Shown here: positions 52,037 to 62,776 of the stretch, one piece after another
Layout of the letters: every line of letters begins with the position of its first letter
How positions within the stretch are numbered: the first letter of the stretch is position 1
DNA from: Pelobates cultripes
Taxonomy: Eukaryota > Chordata > Amphibia > Anura > Pelobatidae
Assembly: GCA_933207985.1 (NCBI GenBank)
Contig: OW240916.1
Coordinates: forward strand, 82,907,781-82,971,780
Direction of reading: 5' to 3'
DNA: 64,000 nucleotides
Made by a program: the position numbers and the translations under genes
Notes under the pieces: model-generated
The model's database searches: none
Seen by the model: only the letters and a program-made list of their open reading frames with translations
What the model was told of the DNA's origin: nothing

Positions 52037-53730
52037 CAGGGCCGGCGCGTCCATAAGGCGGCACAGGCGGCCGCCTTAGGGCGCACGGGCACTGGGGGCG
52101 CAATATTTCAGTGACCGGCAGGAGGGAAGCTCTCCCTCCTGCCCGGCCACCATCTCGACCCCCGGTGCAGCGCGCGGCAGTGCTGTGATCAGGCGCGCGA
52201 GGGAGCTCTAATCTCCACCCTCTGCTCCCTCGCGCGCTGCCTACTGATGCCGCGGGAGCCGGAATATGACGTCATCAGTAGGCAGCCCGCGAGGGAGCAG
52301 AGGATGGAGATTAGAGCTCCCTCGCGCGCCTGATCACAGCACTGCCGCGCGCCTCTCAGCAGCCCCAGCCCTCAGGGACCGATCCAGCATTCACACCAGC
52401 TCTCCAGGTAGGGAGGCTGGGTGGAAAATGTTTATTTATAAAAATTATTAGTGAATGTATGTGATGTGTGTCTGTGTGTGTGTGTCTGTGAGTGACAGTG
52501 TGTTTGTCTGTGTGTGTGTCTGTGAGTGACAGTGTGTGTGTCTGTGAGTGACTAAGCGTGTGTCTGTGTGTGTCTGTGAGTGACAGTGTGTGTGTCTGTG
52601 AGTGACTGAGCGTGTGTCTGTGTGTGTCTGTGAGTGACAGTGTGTGTGTCCATGAATGACTGTGTGCGTCTCTGTGTGTGTCTGTGAGTGACAGTGTGTG
52701 TGTGTGCATGTGATTGTATGAGTGTGTGTGCATGTGTGTGTCTGAGTGACTGAGCGTGTGTCTGTGAGTGACAGTGTGTGTGTGTGTGAGTGATTGTATG
52801 AGTGTGTGTGTCTAAGTGACTGAGCGTGTGTCTGTGAGTGACAGCATGTGTGTGTGTCTGAGTGACTGAGCGTGTGTCTGTGAGTGACAGTGTGTGTGTG
52901 TGTCTGTGAGTGACTGTGTGCTTCGGTGTGTGTCTGTGAGTGACAGTGTGTGTTTGTGAGTGAGTGACTGTCTGTGTGTCTGTGAGTGATTGTATGAGTG
53001 TGTGTGCATGTGAGTGTATGAGTGTGTCTGTCAGTGTATGATGAGTGTGTCTGTCAGTGTATGATGAGTGTGTTTGTCAGTGTATGAGTGTGTGTCTGTC
53101 AAATTAGTGAGAGTATGTTTGTCATTGAGTCTGTGTGTGACTATCAGTGTGTCTGTCAATGAGTGAGTGTCAATCAGTGTGGGTCTGTCAGTGTCAATGA
53201 ATGAGTGTGTGTCAGATCAATGAGTCTGTGTCTGTCAGTGACGTCTGTGTGTTTGTCATTGAGTGTGTGACTGTAAGTGTGTACAGAGTGTAGTGGAGCA
53301 GAGCGCGGTACAGGAGCTTCTGTTTCCTGTACCTGGCCAGACTGACAGGAGGTGCTCACAGAGAGAGCACTCCCTGTCAGTCCTTCCGGGTACAGAAAAC
53401 TGAAGCTCCTTTAGGGGATCTGCTCCGCTCGGCAATGCAACAATAGAGGTAGGAGGCACACACCAGGAAGTGTGACCACTAAAGGGGTGGGGGGTGCACC
53501 AAGGGACAGGGAGGGAATGGGAGAGAAACACCAAGAGACAGGGAAAAAAGGGGGGAGGGGGAAAGGGGGGAGGGGAGAAGAACACTAAGGGACAGGGAAC
53601 GGAAGGGACCACTAATGGTCGAGAGGAGGGGAGAGGGGCTGGTTAAGAGGCACATAGGTGAAGATTTTTGGGGGGGGGGCGGAAAAATGCATCTTCGCCT
53701 ATGTACCTAAAAATCCAAGCACCGGCCCTG
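52037..53730 (+). mobile_element. hAT-like MITE with perfect 8-bp target duplication
   Basis: The ends are CAGGGCCGGCGCGTCC (52037) and CAAGCACCGGCCCTG (ending 53730). The flanks are GCTGAAAC at 52029-52036 and 53731-53738, exact. The left third contains an 80-bp-arm hairpin, the middle a TG-rich array (about 52455-53280, GTGTGTCTGTGAGTGACAGT units), and the right a G-rich stretch. No transposase is present. Fragments of relatives occur at 41115 and perhaps 31841. Confidence 0.93.
52170..52352. repeat. 80-bp-arm hairpin with CRE in the loop
   Basis: Arms 52170-52249 and 52273-52352 are nearly complementary (GCGCGCGGCAGTGCTGTGAT and its inverse at the ends). The loop region contains TGACGTCA at 52267-52274, a perfect cAMP-response-element core overlapping the start of the right arm. 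Confidence 0.88.
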
Positions 53731-53738
53731 GCTGAAAC

Positions 53739-54255
53739 CTATGAAACAATTAATGATACATTAAAAGGAAATTATGAAGATTTTGCTGCTGCAGTACTCT
53801 GCCATTGAATGAACATGGGGTACAGAGGTTAATCTCTAAGTACTTTCACTTTCCTTCCAAGTTGCACACTGGAACTGAACTTTATGATAAACCCATGGGG
53901 CTTTTACCAACTAAAAAAAACTATTGTAGTACATTGAGAGTGAAAAAGTAAGGCTAAACTAGTCAAGCTGTCACTATAAGTGAGTTAGAGATAATGTTTT
54001 TTATCCCCAAGTCAACAATTTGTGCTTACATTTTGCCATTCAGGTGTATTGAATCCACGTATACGGCAAACCATGAACAGAGAGTGAATGTAAAGGCTAA
54101 ACTAGTCAAGCGGTGACTGTAGCTGAGTTGGAGAACTTTTCCAAATCAGCTACTTTGGCCTTAACATTGCTATTCGCATTCCATTTCCCCAGCGCTCTAT
54201 GGTGAATAACACCTTCCAAGCGGCATTTCAGCATAATCAACCCCATGTCCAGCGA
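53739..54255. repeat. Upstream region with a diverged duplication
   Basis: Two diverged units of about 100 bp, 53950-54050 and 54091-54185, share AAGGCTAAACTAGTCAAGC, GAGTT(A/G)GAGA and a TTTGCCATTC / TTGCTATTCGC end. No ORF is present. The second unit runs into the RAB8A promoter region. Confidence 0.7.
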
Positions 54256-54501
54256 CAGCCAATAAGAAGCCGCCGCTCTGACATGAAACCGACCAATCAT
54301 TTCGCAGCTCTCAGTTTGACTAAGGACGCTTAGCCAGATAAACTTTACGCAGGGATCGGCCGTGGGGGGTCCCGGTGATGGGCGTGTCTCCTACGACGTC
54401 AGGGCGATGTCATCCAATCGCTGCACCCCTTTCGTTAGATTGACGCGCGCGCAGGCCAATCGCGTCCAGCCATTGGTATTTCCTGTATAGTAGTTTTTAA
54501 T
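54256..54501 (+). promoter_or_regulatory. RAB8A: RAB8A promoter and 5' UTR (CpG-rich, CCAAT-rich)
   Basis: CCAAT occurs on the + strand at 54259-54263, 54293-54297, 54414-54418 and 54456-54460, and inverted (ATTGG) at 54472-54476. A CRE-like CGACGTCA is at 54394-54401. No TATA box is seen. The region is richer in CpG than its surroundings (ACGCGCGCGCAGGCC near 54442). This suits a broadly expressed housekeeping-type promoter driven by NF-Y and CREB/ATF; the transcription start is not determined. Confidence 0.7.
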
Positions 54502-54625
54502 ATGGCGAAGACTTACGATTATTTGTTCAAACTTCTTCTGATCGGGGATTCCGGGGTCGGCAAGACGTGCGTACTCTTCAGGTTCTCAGAAGATGCCTTC
54601 AACTCCACCTTTATATCCACCATAG
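54502..54625 (+). CDS. RAB8A: RAB8A coding exon 1 (Rab GTPase)
   Basis: RAB8A is a small GTPase that cycles between GDP and GTP and directs vesicles from the trans-Golgi and recycling endosomes to the plasma membrane, and to the cilium base. The exon encodes residues 1-41 plus the first base of codon 42. It starts [15 protein letters not shown] and contains the P-loop GDSGVGKT (residues 15-22) and the start of switch I ([12 protein letters not shown]). [15 protein letters not shown] fits RAB8A rather than RAB8B (which has [15 protein letters not shown]) or RAB10. The ATG has A at -3 and G at +4. The splice donor ATAG/GTGAGAG is at 54625/54626, phase 1, as in mammalian RAB8A. An open frame runs past the donor but is intronic. 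Later exons are not in the window. Confidence 0.95.
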
Positions 54626-57600
54626 GTGAGAGCAACTGGTGGGAGAGGGCAGTGAGGCTGGGGATGAGTGAATGTGACACATACATATGGGGGGCAGAGG
54701 CTGTGCAGGGCTAGCTGTGTATTGCTCCCAGCTCATACATTGCTGTGCTGTCAGATACAGGTGGACTGCTACTCTAATGGTGCTCAGCCAGCCATTTGAC
54801 TGGCAATGTGTCCAAATAGACCATAAGCACTAAACTGCCAGGGGCACTGCTATAGGGGCTGCAGGTACATTCACAGAAATATCTTATTAAATCACTTGTA
54901 GGAAATTGTTAAAAAAAAAAACAAGAATAGTAGTGGTATTTCAGCCAAATATATACATTTGTCAGGAAGACCACCTGTATGTGATGGAGCTCCAGTACTC
55001 TAGCTAAGTACTGTACCTCTGTCAACGTTCCCTCATGCTGGAACAGAAAGCACTGAACAGGCTATAGGCCTGTCCCTAAACACCAGATGACAATTGGCAA
55101 AGGGGTAAAAGGGCAAAGAAAACTTTATTGGGACACAGAAAAATTTATAGGGACAATAACCTGGTGGGGGGGTTCATCAACAGTGATATCCTCCCTGTAT
55201 ACCACAAATAACTTTCTCTAAAAGTTTGTTGACAACCTATACAACCCTGGACACGGCTAATTCCCACAAGCAAAATGTCCAAAGAGCACCTGGATCGGTT
55301 GTACCCAGCCCGAGTAATCAATGAGTGAAGTTTAACTGAGCTGTGGCCATTTTCTGATCTGGCACAGAGCTCTAGGCTGCCGCCGGCTAAGAACCGGTCC
55401 CCAAAAAGGAACCCTCCTGACTCTGGAAAAGAGGGCTCCCACTGGTTCTTGGTGTGTTTTATTCTTAATCTTCCCTCTAATAGTGCTCTTCTGGGGAACG
55501 GTGTAACTTGTACTAGGCAACCGCCTCGTTCTTGTCCAATTAAGAGGTCCAGGTAAGAAGAAGGGGTGGGGAGACATTAAGATAGGTTTTCACATATTAC
55601 CCACCTTCACACAACATAGACCCTATGCACCCTTCATACACAAACTCACACTCCACCCCCTCACGCACACACTCACATACACATCCACACTGCACTTCAC
55701 ACACGCATTGCACCCTCACCCACACACACACAGAAAAAAAAAGTAGATTAGAAAATAGAAAAAATATATATTAAAAATAATTCACACTTGCGCTATAAAA
55801 CTAGTTACTACAACACTGGTGGGCAGTAAGCATATTTTTCCTTCAACAAAGATACAAAAGTGGGCAGTAGGTATTAAAAGGTTGACTACCCCTGATTTAA
55901 ACATTTTAATATAAACCTATATGACTGTTGAATTCATTTGGATCATTGGTCCCAGGGCCTTTCAAGACGATCCTGTGGATTGTACACGGTGTGAAAATGT
56001 GTGTGTTTTGAAAAGGATTACTTTACTTTTTTAGAAATTGTTTAGTGCAAGCAACACTGTTTAGAAATTGGCATTTGCTTAAGTGACCAATGGATTGAAA
56101 ATGTTTTAATAATCATTAGGTTATATAATGAGACATTGCAACTTGGTTTTTGCACTTTGGCCAACAAGAAGTGCAGCGTGCAACATTGATTAGATGTATT
56201 TATCATATCAGTTCAGGTGTTTGGTTTATTTATTTATTTTTTTCATTTAACATTCTGCTATTTTAAGTGTGGAAAACTTTAACCTATTTCTCTCTAGTGA
56301 GAGATCAGTCTGTCTCTCACGGTTCATAAAAAGTTCTTGTGGAATTGGTATGCTCTTTATTGAATAATAAAAGATTTATGAATTTCAAATCTTGAGAGTG
56401 CAGTCCAACATATATTCATTTATAACCCATAAACAAGTTTTCATAAGTGACTTGTCTGCTAACTTAGTTTAGTGGTATTGCTCCTGTGCATGGTGTTTCA
56501 AGGAATGCTGAAGACTAACCAATTTTTCATACACTTGTTATCGATATTGCAGTAAAATATATGCCAAATGTCTTTTTGTAATTTTTTTTATTTTTTTTTT
56601 ATAAAAGCTCCCTTTAATGCTGGCAAGCATTAGACAACACCACCTTCCAGGCAGTTGCTCCTCCACTCATATGGAGCAAGGATTTTTGAGATCTGTAGAT
56701 CAATTCCAAAAGACAAATAAGCTGACAGCAGCCAAATTGCTTGAACAAGGCTGCATACAGCCCTCTCTAGAGTATGCAATGCTTCCATATCCAAATATCA
56801 GTTTTATCCAAGTTTAGGCAGAATTTATTGACTGAGTGTGTCTGCTGACCTGCTCAGCCATCAAGCCTTCTATAATTGATATTGCTTATTTGGAGTTACA
56901 TTCAATGATCTGGATAGTGAGGGACTAGTGTGTGCGGGCTTCTGTGTGCCCTTGGTTTTTGTCAAACTGCTTGAATATGGTTTGACACAGAGCAGAGGGA
57001 TGGTATTAAGGGGCATGCTGACACATAATGTCTAGTAGACTCAACTGGTCCAATTTTTTTTTTTTGTTCTCCTTCTTAGTATCGCTCCTATAGTTAATAC
57101 ATATTTGCTTGTGAGGTGTGATAAATAAAGTTAAAGGTGACAAATAACTTCCTTTTGTCCTGTAACTGGGTGCCTTCATCTTCCTCCCTTTCAGTCATTG
57201 TCCTTTGCATTTGGCAGTCCGCCTACAGAAAGCATACAGAAAAGAGGAGAAATTAAACAATGTTTCTATATCTCCTAGTTTGCAATGTGTGCAGTAGGTG
57301 TGTCTGTACTGAACGTTATAGTTCCTAGTAGAGGGACTGCTCACTTACAGGAGATGAAGTTACAAATTCCACAGATCCAACAATTGACCTAGGGTGTCAA
57401 AATCCGGAATAATTGCAAATATAGTACAGGAGTAAAGCACTTCGGTCAGAAATGGTAGGCTTTAATAACAAGCAGGATACATGGTGAAGATGTTTCGACC
57501 ACACAGTGTGGTCTTTATTAAATGTTATAGACCACATTATATGGTTGAAACATCATCATTATGTATCCTGCTTGCTATAAAAACCTGCCATTTGTAACTC

Positions 57601-57660
57601 AAGTACTTGGATCTTTTTACTATATTTGTACTGAACCATATTGCGATGTAATTTGCTAAA
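54626..57660 (+). other. RAB8A: RAB8A intron 1, first part
   Basis: No exon-2 sequence (IDFKIRTIELDG region) was seen. A CA/CTC-rich stretch lies at about 55615-55735. An inverted pair (GGATACATGGTGAAGATGTTTC near 57475 and GAAACATCATCATTATGTATCC near 57547) may be an old MITE. The rest is AT-rich without features. Confidence 0.75.
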
Positions 57661-58192
57661 TCTTTAAACACTAAAAGCACAGTAACCACTAAATTGTGCT
57701 GCAGTGGTTGTGGTGTCTGGAGTGCACTGGCGCCACTCCAGTGTAAGTAGTGAAACAGTTTTAGAAGGGTTAGACCTCTTACCTCGGGTCTGCAGGGCAC
57801 CACACTCCCCACATTCACTGCAGCCTTCAGAAAGCCAGAAACTGCCTGTCTGATCAAAGCTTTGCAATGCAGGGGTTACCTCATTGGGTGAGAGTGATCC
57901 ACTGATGCTCTGCACTGCAGGGCATAGATAAGGAGAGGAAACAGAGGATTCCTAAGCAGGAGTTTCTGGCTCTCCTGGCTGCAGAGAGGTGGTTAAAACA
58001 CACAGAAAAAAAGGTTAACACAAATTTATTGGGGATTTTCAAAAAAATTTTTTGTAATGCAAGCTTCAGAGAGGTCCTCAGTGACCCCCAGGAAAGCTTG
58101 TTTTTATTTTTTTGAATCTGTGAAAATGCAGGAGACTGTACTAAGACAGCCACTAAAGGTTATCTTAACCCTGCAATGTAAGCATTGCAGAG
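57661..58192. mobile_element. MITE module related to the element at 4362
   Basis: AACCACTAAATTGTGCTGCA and GTGGTTGTGGTG form a hairpin like the ACCACTACAGC module at 4434. GTAAGTAGTGAAACAGTTTTAGAA and ACCTCGGGTCTGC also match the order seen after 4490. The termini are lost. The right end has the hairpin CTGCAATGTAAGCATTGCAG next to the T2 MITE. Confidence 0.55.
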
Positions 58193-58783
58193 TTAAAGGG
58201 ACACTATAGTCACCAGAACAACTACAACTTATTGAACTTGTTCTGGTGAGTAGAATCATTACCTTCAGGCTTTTTGCTGTAAACACTGTCTTTTCAGAGA
58301 AAATGCAGTGTTGACATTACAGCCTAGTGATAACTTCACTGGCCACTCCTCAGATAGCTGTTAGAGATCCTTCCTGGGTCATGGCTGCCTAAAATGCATC
58401 CAAACAATCAGTATCTCCTCCCTCTGCATGCAGACACTGACCTTTCCTCATAGAGATTCATTGATTCAATCCATCTCTATGAGGAGATGCTGATTGGGCA
58501 GGGCTGTGTTTGAATCGTGCTGGCTCTGCCCCTGATCTGCCTCCTTGTCAGTCTCAGCCAATCCCATGGGGAAGCATTGTGATTGGATCAGGCTACCATT
58601 TCTGATGTCCACAGACAGTTTTTTTTTTTTTTGTTTTTTTTTTTGAGGCAAACAGCATGCAGAGTTATAGCTTCCAGTAAGATTTTGCTATTTTTATGGA
58701 GGCAGGGGGGGCTAGATGGTGGTTTTAACACTATAGGGTCAGGAATAAATGTTTGTATTCCTGACCCTATAATGATCTTTTAA
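58193..58783. mobile_element. T2-family MITE in RAB8A intron 1
   Basis: The left end is TTAAAGGGACACTATAGTCA; the right end is CTATAATGATCTTTTAA, with TTAA at 58193-58196 and 58780-58783. Inner hairpins include AATCTCTATGAGGAAAG-type inversions near 58445-58485 and TCAGGAATAAATG...CATTTATTCCTGA-like arms near 58738-58765. A fragment of another T2 (CCCGTAGTGTCCCTTTTTTA) follows to 58857. Confidence 0.75.
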
Positions 58784-58857
58784 GTGTACATGGACACTAC
58801 ACTAAGACTACTTCTATGAGATGAATTAGTCTGGGTGCCCGTAGTGTCCCTTTTTTA

Positions 58858-60243
58858 AAAGGATATTCCAATTGGCACAGAGGGAAGATTGCTGTGCATG
58901 TTCATTAGGGCCTTCAATGTTTTGCTTGTTCTGACATCTCAGAAGAAGGCAGAGTGGGCGGCGAGAGGCGGGTTTATATTTGATTTGATTTGTAAAGTAG
59001 GATCCAATAATTCTAAAGCCACCAAGGACACTCTACTGTTATAAATACACACTCCCGATTTTGGACACACCTTTCGTGTGTTTTGACCCCAGATCTTTAG
59101 CGTAATGCACCATAACCACTACAAAGGCAGGTAGTTATGGTTCTATGGCTGCCCCATCAATATAACTGTAATTGGCTACAAATATTGTCTTGGCAGGGTC
59201 TGGTAAGCATGAAGCTTAAGTTAATATAGTTTTGATCGCCTTAGATATTCTGAGACACATTCTGGGGTTTATGTGTAACGGGTAATTATAGGGCAAAGTT
59301 CAAAAAGTAGGATAATCACCATGGAAACCTTTATCCATAATCCCCATTTGCCTACAATAGGCAGCATTTAATTTGGCTGCATTAAAATTAATTATTGGGT
59401 AAAATAGTACTTGTGTTTTTTGCTGTCCATATTTATGCTTAGAACAGGCTTTTTTAGTGTTTCAAGTCTGTGTACATAGAGAAATAAAAACAAAAGAAGT
59501 TTTGTTATATTTTGTTTTTTTTACACACCTTTAACACACTGAACAACTTGTGTTCATACAGACATAATATATATTGTACAGAGCTACTGAATTTGCTGGC
59601 ACTATATTAATAATATATATATATTGCCTTGTAATAATATATATGCTACTTTTATTCTTTGTACTTTTACTGGCTGTTTGTGTCGTATTTAGAGGATAAA
59701 GCTTTGTTTATGAAGATTTTTATAGTAGAGTATGAGTCCATAGTCAAGCAATTGACCATTGCCTCTATTGCTTAAAAAGAATGGTTAATTGTTCCACCAT
59801 GTGGTTTTGAGGTTAATGCCTTGCTTTTAATGGCTTTTGTGCTTGCTCTAGAATGTAGTACTACATAGCTGTGACTCACTGTTCAAGTTCACAGGTTGTG
59901 GCCGGTAATTGACTGTCACACAGAACCCCTGTCTGCCTCTAGCCTAGGCTGTGCCATGGCAGCAGAGGAGAATAAATGATTTCAAATAATACAGTACAAG
60001 GTAAACAGGAGTTTAGATGTCCCCCCTTTAGTCTCACTGTGAACTGTCCTTGCGATGGTTTTTAGTAGGTCCTCATTGCTAACCCAAAATAAAATAATGG
60101 TTAATTTCTTATTGTGTGGCATGTTATCTATTAGTCACAAGATCTCAGTGTTGCCCTTCTTATATGTTGTATGTAATATAGTTCAAATACAAATACCAGC
60201 ACTCCAGGCTGTATTTATAGAGCAGAAGACCATTCATATTTTA
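58858..60243 (+). other. RAB8A: RAB8A intron 1, middle part
   Basis: No gene or clear element. It contains AT-rich runs (for example 59606-59645) and a small CCATAACCACTAC motif near 59110 that recalls the MITE module above. Confidence 0.6.
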
Positions 60244-60661
60244 TTAAAGGGATACTAAAGTGTTAGGAATACAAAGCTGTTGTAGTTCCCGCTACCTCCT
60301 CTGCCCTCGTGACCACGTCTAATAAAGGGTTAAAACCCTTAATTTACTTACAAGATTCCAGTTTTGATGTCCATCTGTGCTCTGTCTCCTCTTACGGGGA
60401 GAGAGGGGGGTAATGCACATGCAAATTGAGCGCATTAGGCCCTCCCCATAGGAAACCTTTTCCTATGGGATGTCCCCATATAGAGCGTGAGTACGTCCAG
60501 CATCAGGCAACCAAAATTCACTTAGCAGGTAGAAAGCTCCTCTAGTGGCTGTCTCAGTGCTGTAATGTAAACATAGCAGTTTCTCTAAAAATGCTGTATG
60601 CAAGACTAAGGGCAATAGGGACAATGAGCAAAAGTGCTCTGGTGCCTATCGTGTCCTTTAA
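60244..60661. mobile_element. T2-family MITE in RAB8A intron 1
   Basis: The left end is TTAAAGGGATACTAAAGTGT; the right end is GCCTATCGTGTCCTTTAA, with TTAA at 60244-60247 and 60658-60661. It contains the CATAGGAAACCTTTTCCTATG hairpin near 60447 and CCTCTAGTGGCTGTCTC, features shared with the T2 MITE at 32970. Confidence 0.8.
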
Positions 60662-62665
60662 AATGTATTATTGGCTATCTCTAGATCTCTTGTTTTATTG
60701 AGTATATGATAAAAGAAGAAAACTCTAAAGAAACTAACTTTCTACTGTCTCTGTTAAGGATAATAAGCTTCCTACAGGTTTAATATATAAATTATTTTTT
60801 TTATGTTGTTGGAAAACTATTTTTTATTTGGCGTGTTCTTTCCATTCGTCCCCTTTCACTTTTTCCAGACAAGTGGAAACTTCTATTCGCACAATGTAAA
60901 TTATAGGACATATTGCATTCTGTCATGCCTCATGCTGTGCTGCAGCTTCCTCTCCTCACTGGTTTTGCCAGTGACAAAGAGACTTTCAATTATTTTGGTT
61001 GACGTGTTTTTTTGTTTTTGTTTGTTTTTTTTGGGATGAGGGGTACGTTTAGGAAAAACCATCTAGAGAGGTGCGGTATTGGTATCTAGATATTCATTCA
61101 GTATACTTTAAGATCAGCTTTTTACAGTTAAGATCAGCTTTTTGCAGTTTACAATGTTTTTTACTTGTTTGCACATGCTTTAGATCTCATGGGGTTAGTT
61201 TAGTCTCTGGCAGATAGATTATACATGCTTAGTAAGGGTTTAAGGGTTGTTCAAATGGTTTTGGCTATGAGGAAAACATGTGGGAAATGCTGTTCCCCAT
61301 CTTGATCACCTCACTCCGCGTGCTGGCCATCTCAGAGGGTCCGCCATTCTGCAATATTCTCCCCTCTCCTTGTCGTCAGACAGTGTAGGCTTTGCAGGTC
61401 TTTGAGTGTTGCATGAGCTGCAGTGCTTCAGCTCCTCAGAGCCTTGGGTCCCAGGCCTTGATTGGAGCTTGCATCTGTGGGTCCCCCATCGATAGTGGCA
61501 AAATCACGAGCCCTCAGGGTCTCCAGGTTCAGGACTTCCCCCGATGTAGACAGATGGCTGTTTGGAAGTACCTCCGAGTGGGCCCCCCAAGTTCAGGAGC
61601 CTCTCGACTGTCTAAAGCTGCTTCTCAGATTGTCTGTGCAGCAGGAGGGGTAAGCACACTGGATCAGCAGGCGAGTCGGTGCCAGAATGTTTGGCAGATT
61701 GCATCAAACTTTGAATTGAATGTTTCACTCCAGTTCTGGCACTCTGGGTTGTCTAACACAGTGCAGAAATTTGAGAGCGGAGGCCATCTTGGCGCATCAT
61801 GCGTCTTCCGAGTCCTCGAGGTGCGTGTGCGGCAGGGGTAGATCGGCTGCTTCCCCCACTACCGGTACAACAAAACACAAACCCTTGTTTCAGTTGTGAT
61901 TTCTGTCCTGGACATCTCGTGTGCTGAAATGTACTTGCTAGACTGCCATTCGATACACCTGCTATAAAGTGGCATTGTGTGAATATTCTATAGGCTGCCA
62001 CATTTTTTTTTATTTTTTTTTATTTTTTTTTTTTTTTTACAATTTGACTGTATATACAACGTATAGCATATTTTCACTCTGTGTAAAACACCTGGGTAAG
62101 TGAGTAAATTGGTTTCATTTTTGAAGCTGACATGCTATGGAAGAGTCTGCTTGTTTCCTGCCTGGCTGCATTGTCAGCAGGAAGTGTAAAGTTATCTGAA
62201 GCTTGCAACGTGTTAAATGAACAGCAAGAATATACTCGTTTTCATAGGCAGACAAAGCCAAAAGTAGAGCTATACTATTAAGTCTGAATGCTTTCAGCGC
62301 CAGAGGGGCCTAGAATCCTTTTTTTTTTTCCTCACCACTTTACAGTGTTTAGGTCATATTTCAGTAAGCAGTGTTTGCAACCCATGTCGAGATTTTAAGC
62401 TGCAGGGTGGAGGTTTAGGTTGATTTTTATGAAGGGATTTTAACTAAAATGGTTGCACTAGATATGTACAAAGACACGCAAGTAAATCATACCTTTTTTT
62501 TTTTTTTTAAATGTATTTATTTTTTTTGTTAAATGGGAAGTGGTTAACCTTGTCTGTTTTTGGTATTGTTTTGCGCCTAAATCGATATTTAAAAAAAAAA
62601 AAATCATAAATAGGAGTGAATGAACCTCATGTTAAAAAACATCCTATGTGCACGCAGTCATGTCT
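60662..62665 (+). other. RAB8A: RAB8A intron 1, GC-rich stretch of unknown origin and T-runs
   Basis: A direct duplication AAGATCAGCTTTTTNCAGTT lies at about 61110-61150. From 61300 to 61850 the sequence is more GC-rich and one frame is open for 149 codons (61392-61841) without recognisable domains; it may be retroelement-derived. Long T-runs lie at 62004-62040 and 62492-62508. Confidence 0.45.
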
Positions 62666-62776
62666 CTCTCTCCTTCCTTCCTTCCTTCCTTCCTTCCTTC
62701 TTTCCTTCCTTCTTTCCTTCCTTCTTTCCTTCCTTCCTTCCTTCCTTCCTTCCTTCCTTCCTTCCTTCCTTCCTTG
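62666..62776. repeat. (TTCC)n microsatellite
   Basis: About 25 units of CCTT with a few TTTCCTT variants. The open frames on both strands (Ser/Phe/Leu/Pro or Lys/Glu/Gly/Arg repeats) are artefacts of it. Confidence 0.97.

Noticed and set aside
54626..54714. Continuation of the RAB8A frame past codon 41
   Set aside because: The conserved splice donor at 54625/54626 matches the known exon 1 boundary; the extension has no similarity to Rab proteins.
61392..61841. 149-codon open frame in the RAB8A intron
   Set aside because: No recognisable motif, no promoter or splice support; probably chance opening in GC-rich, repeat-like sequence.
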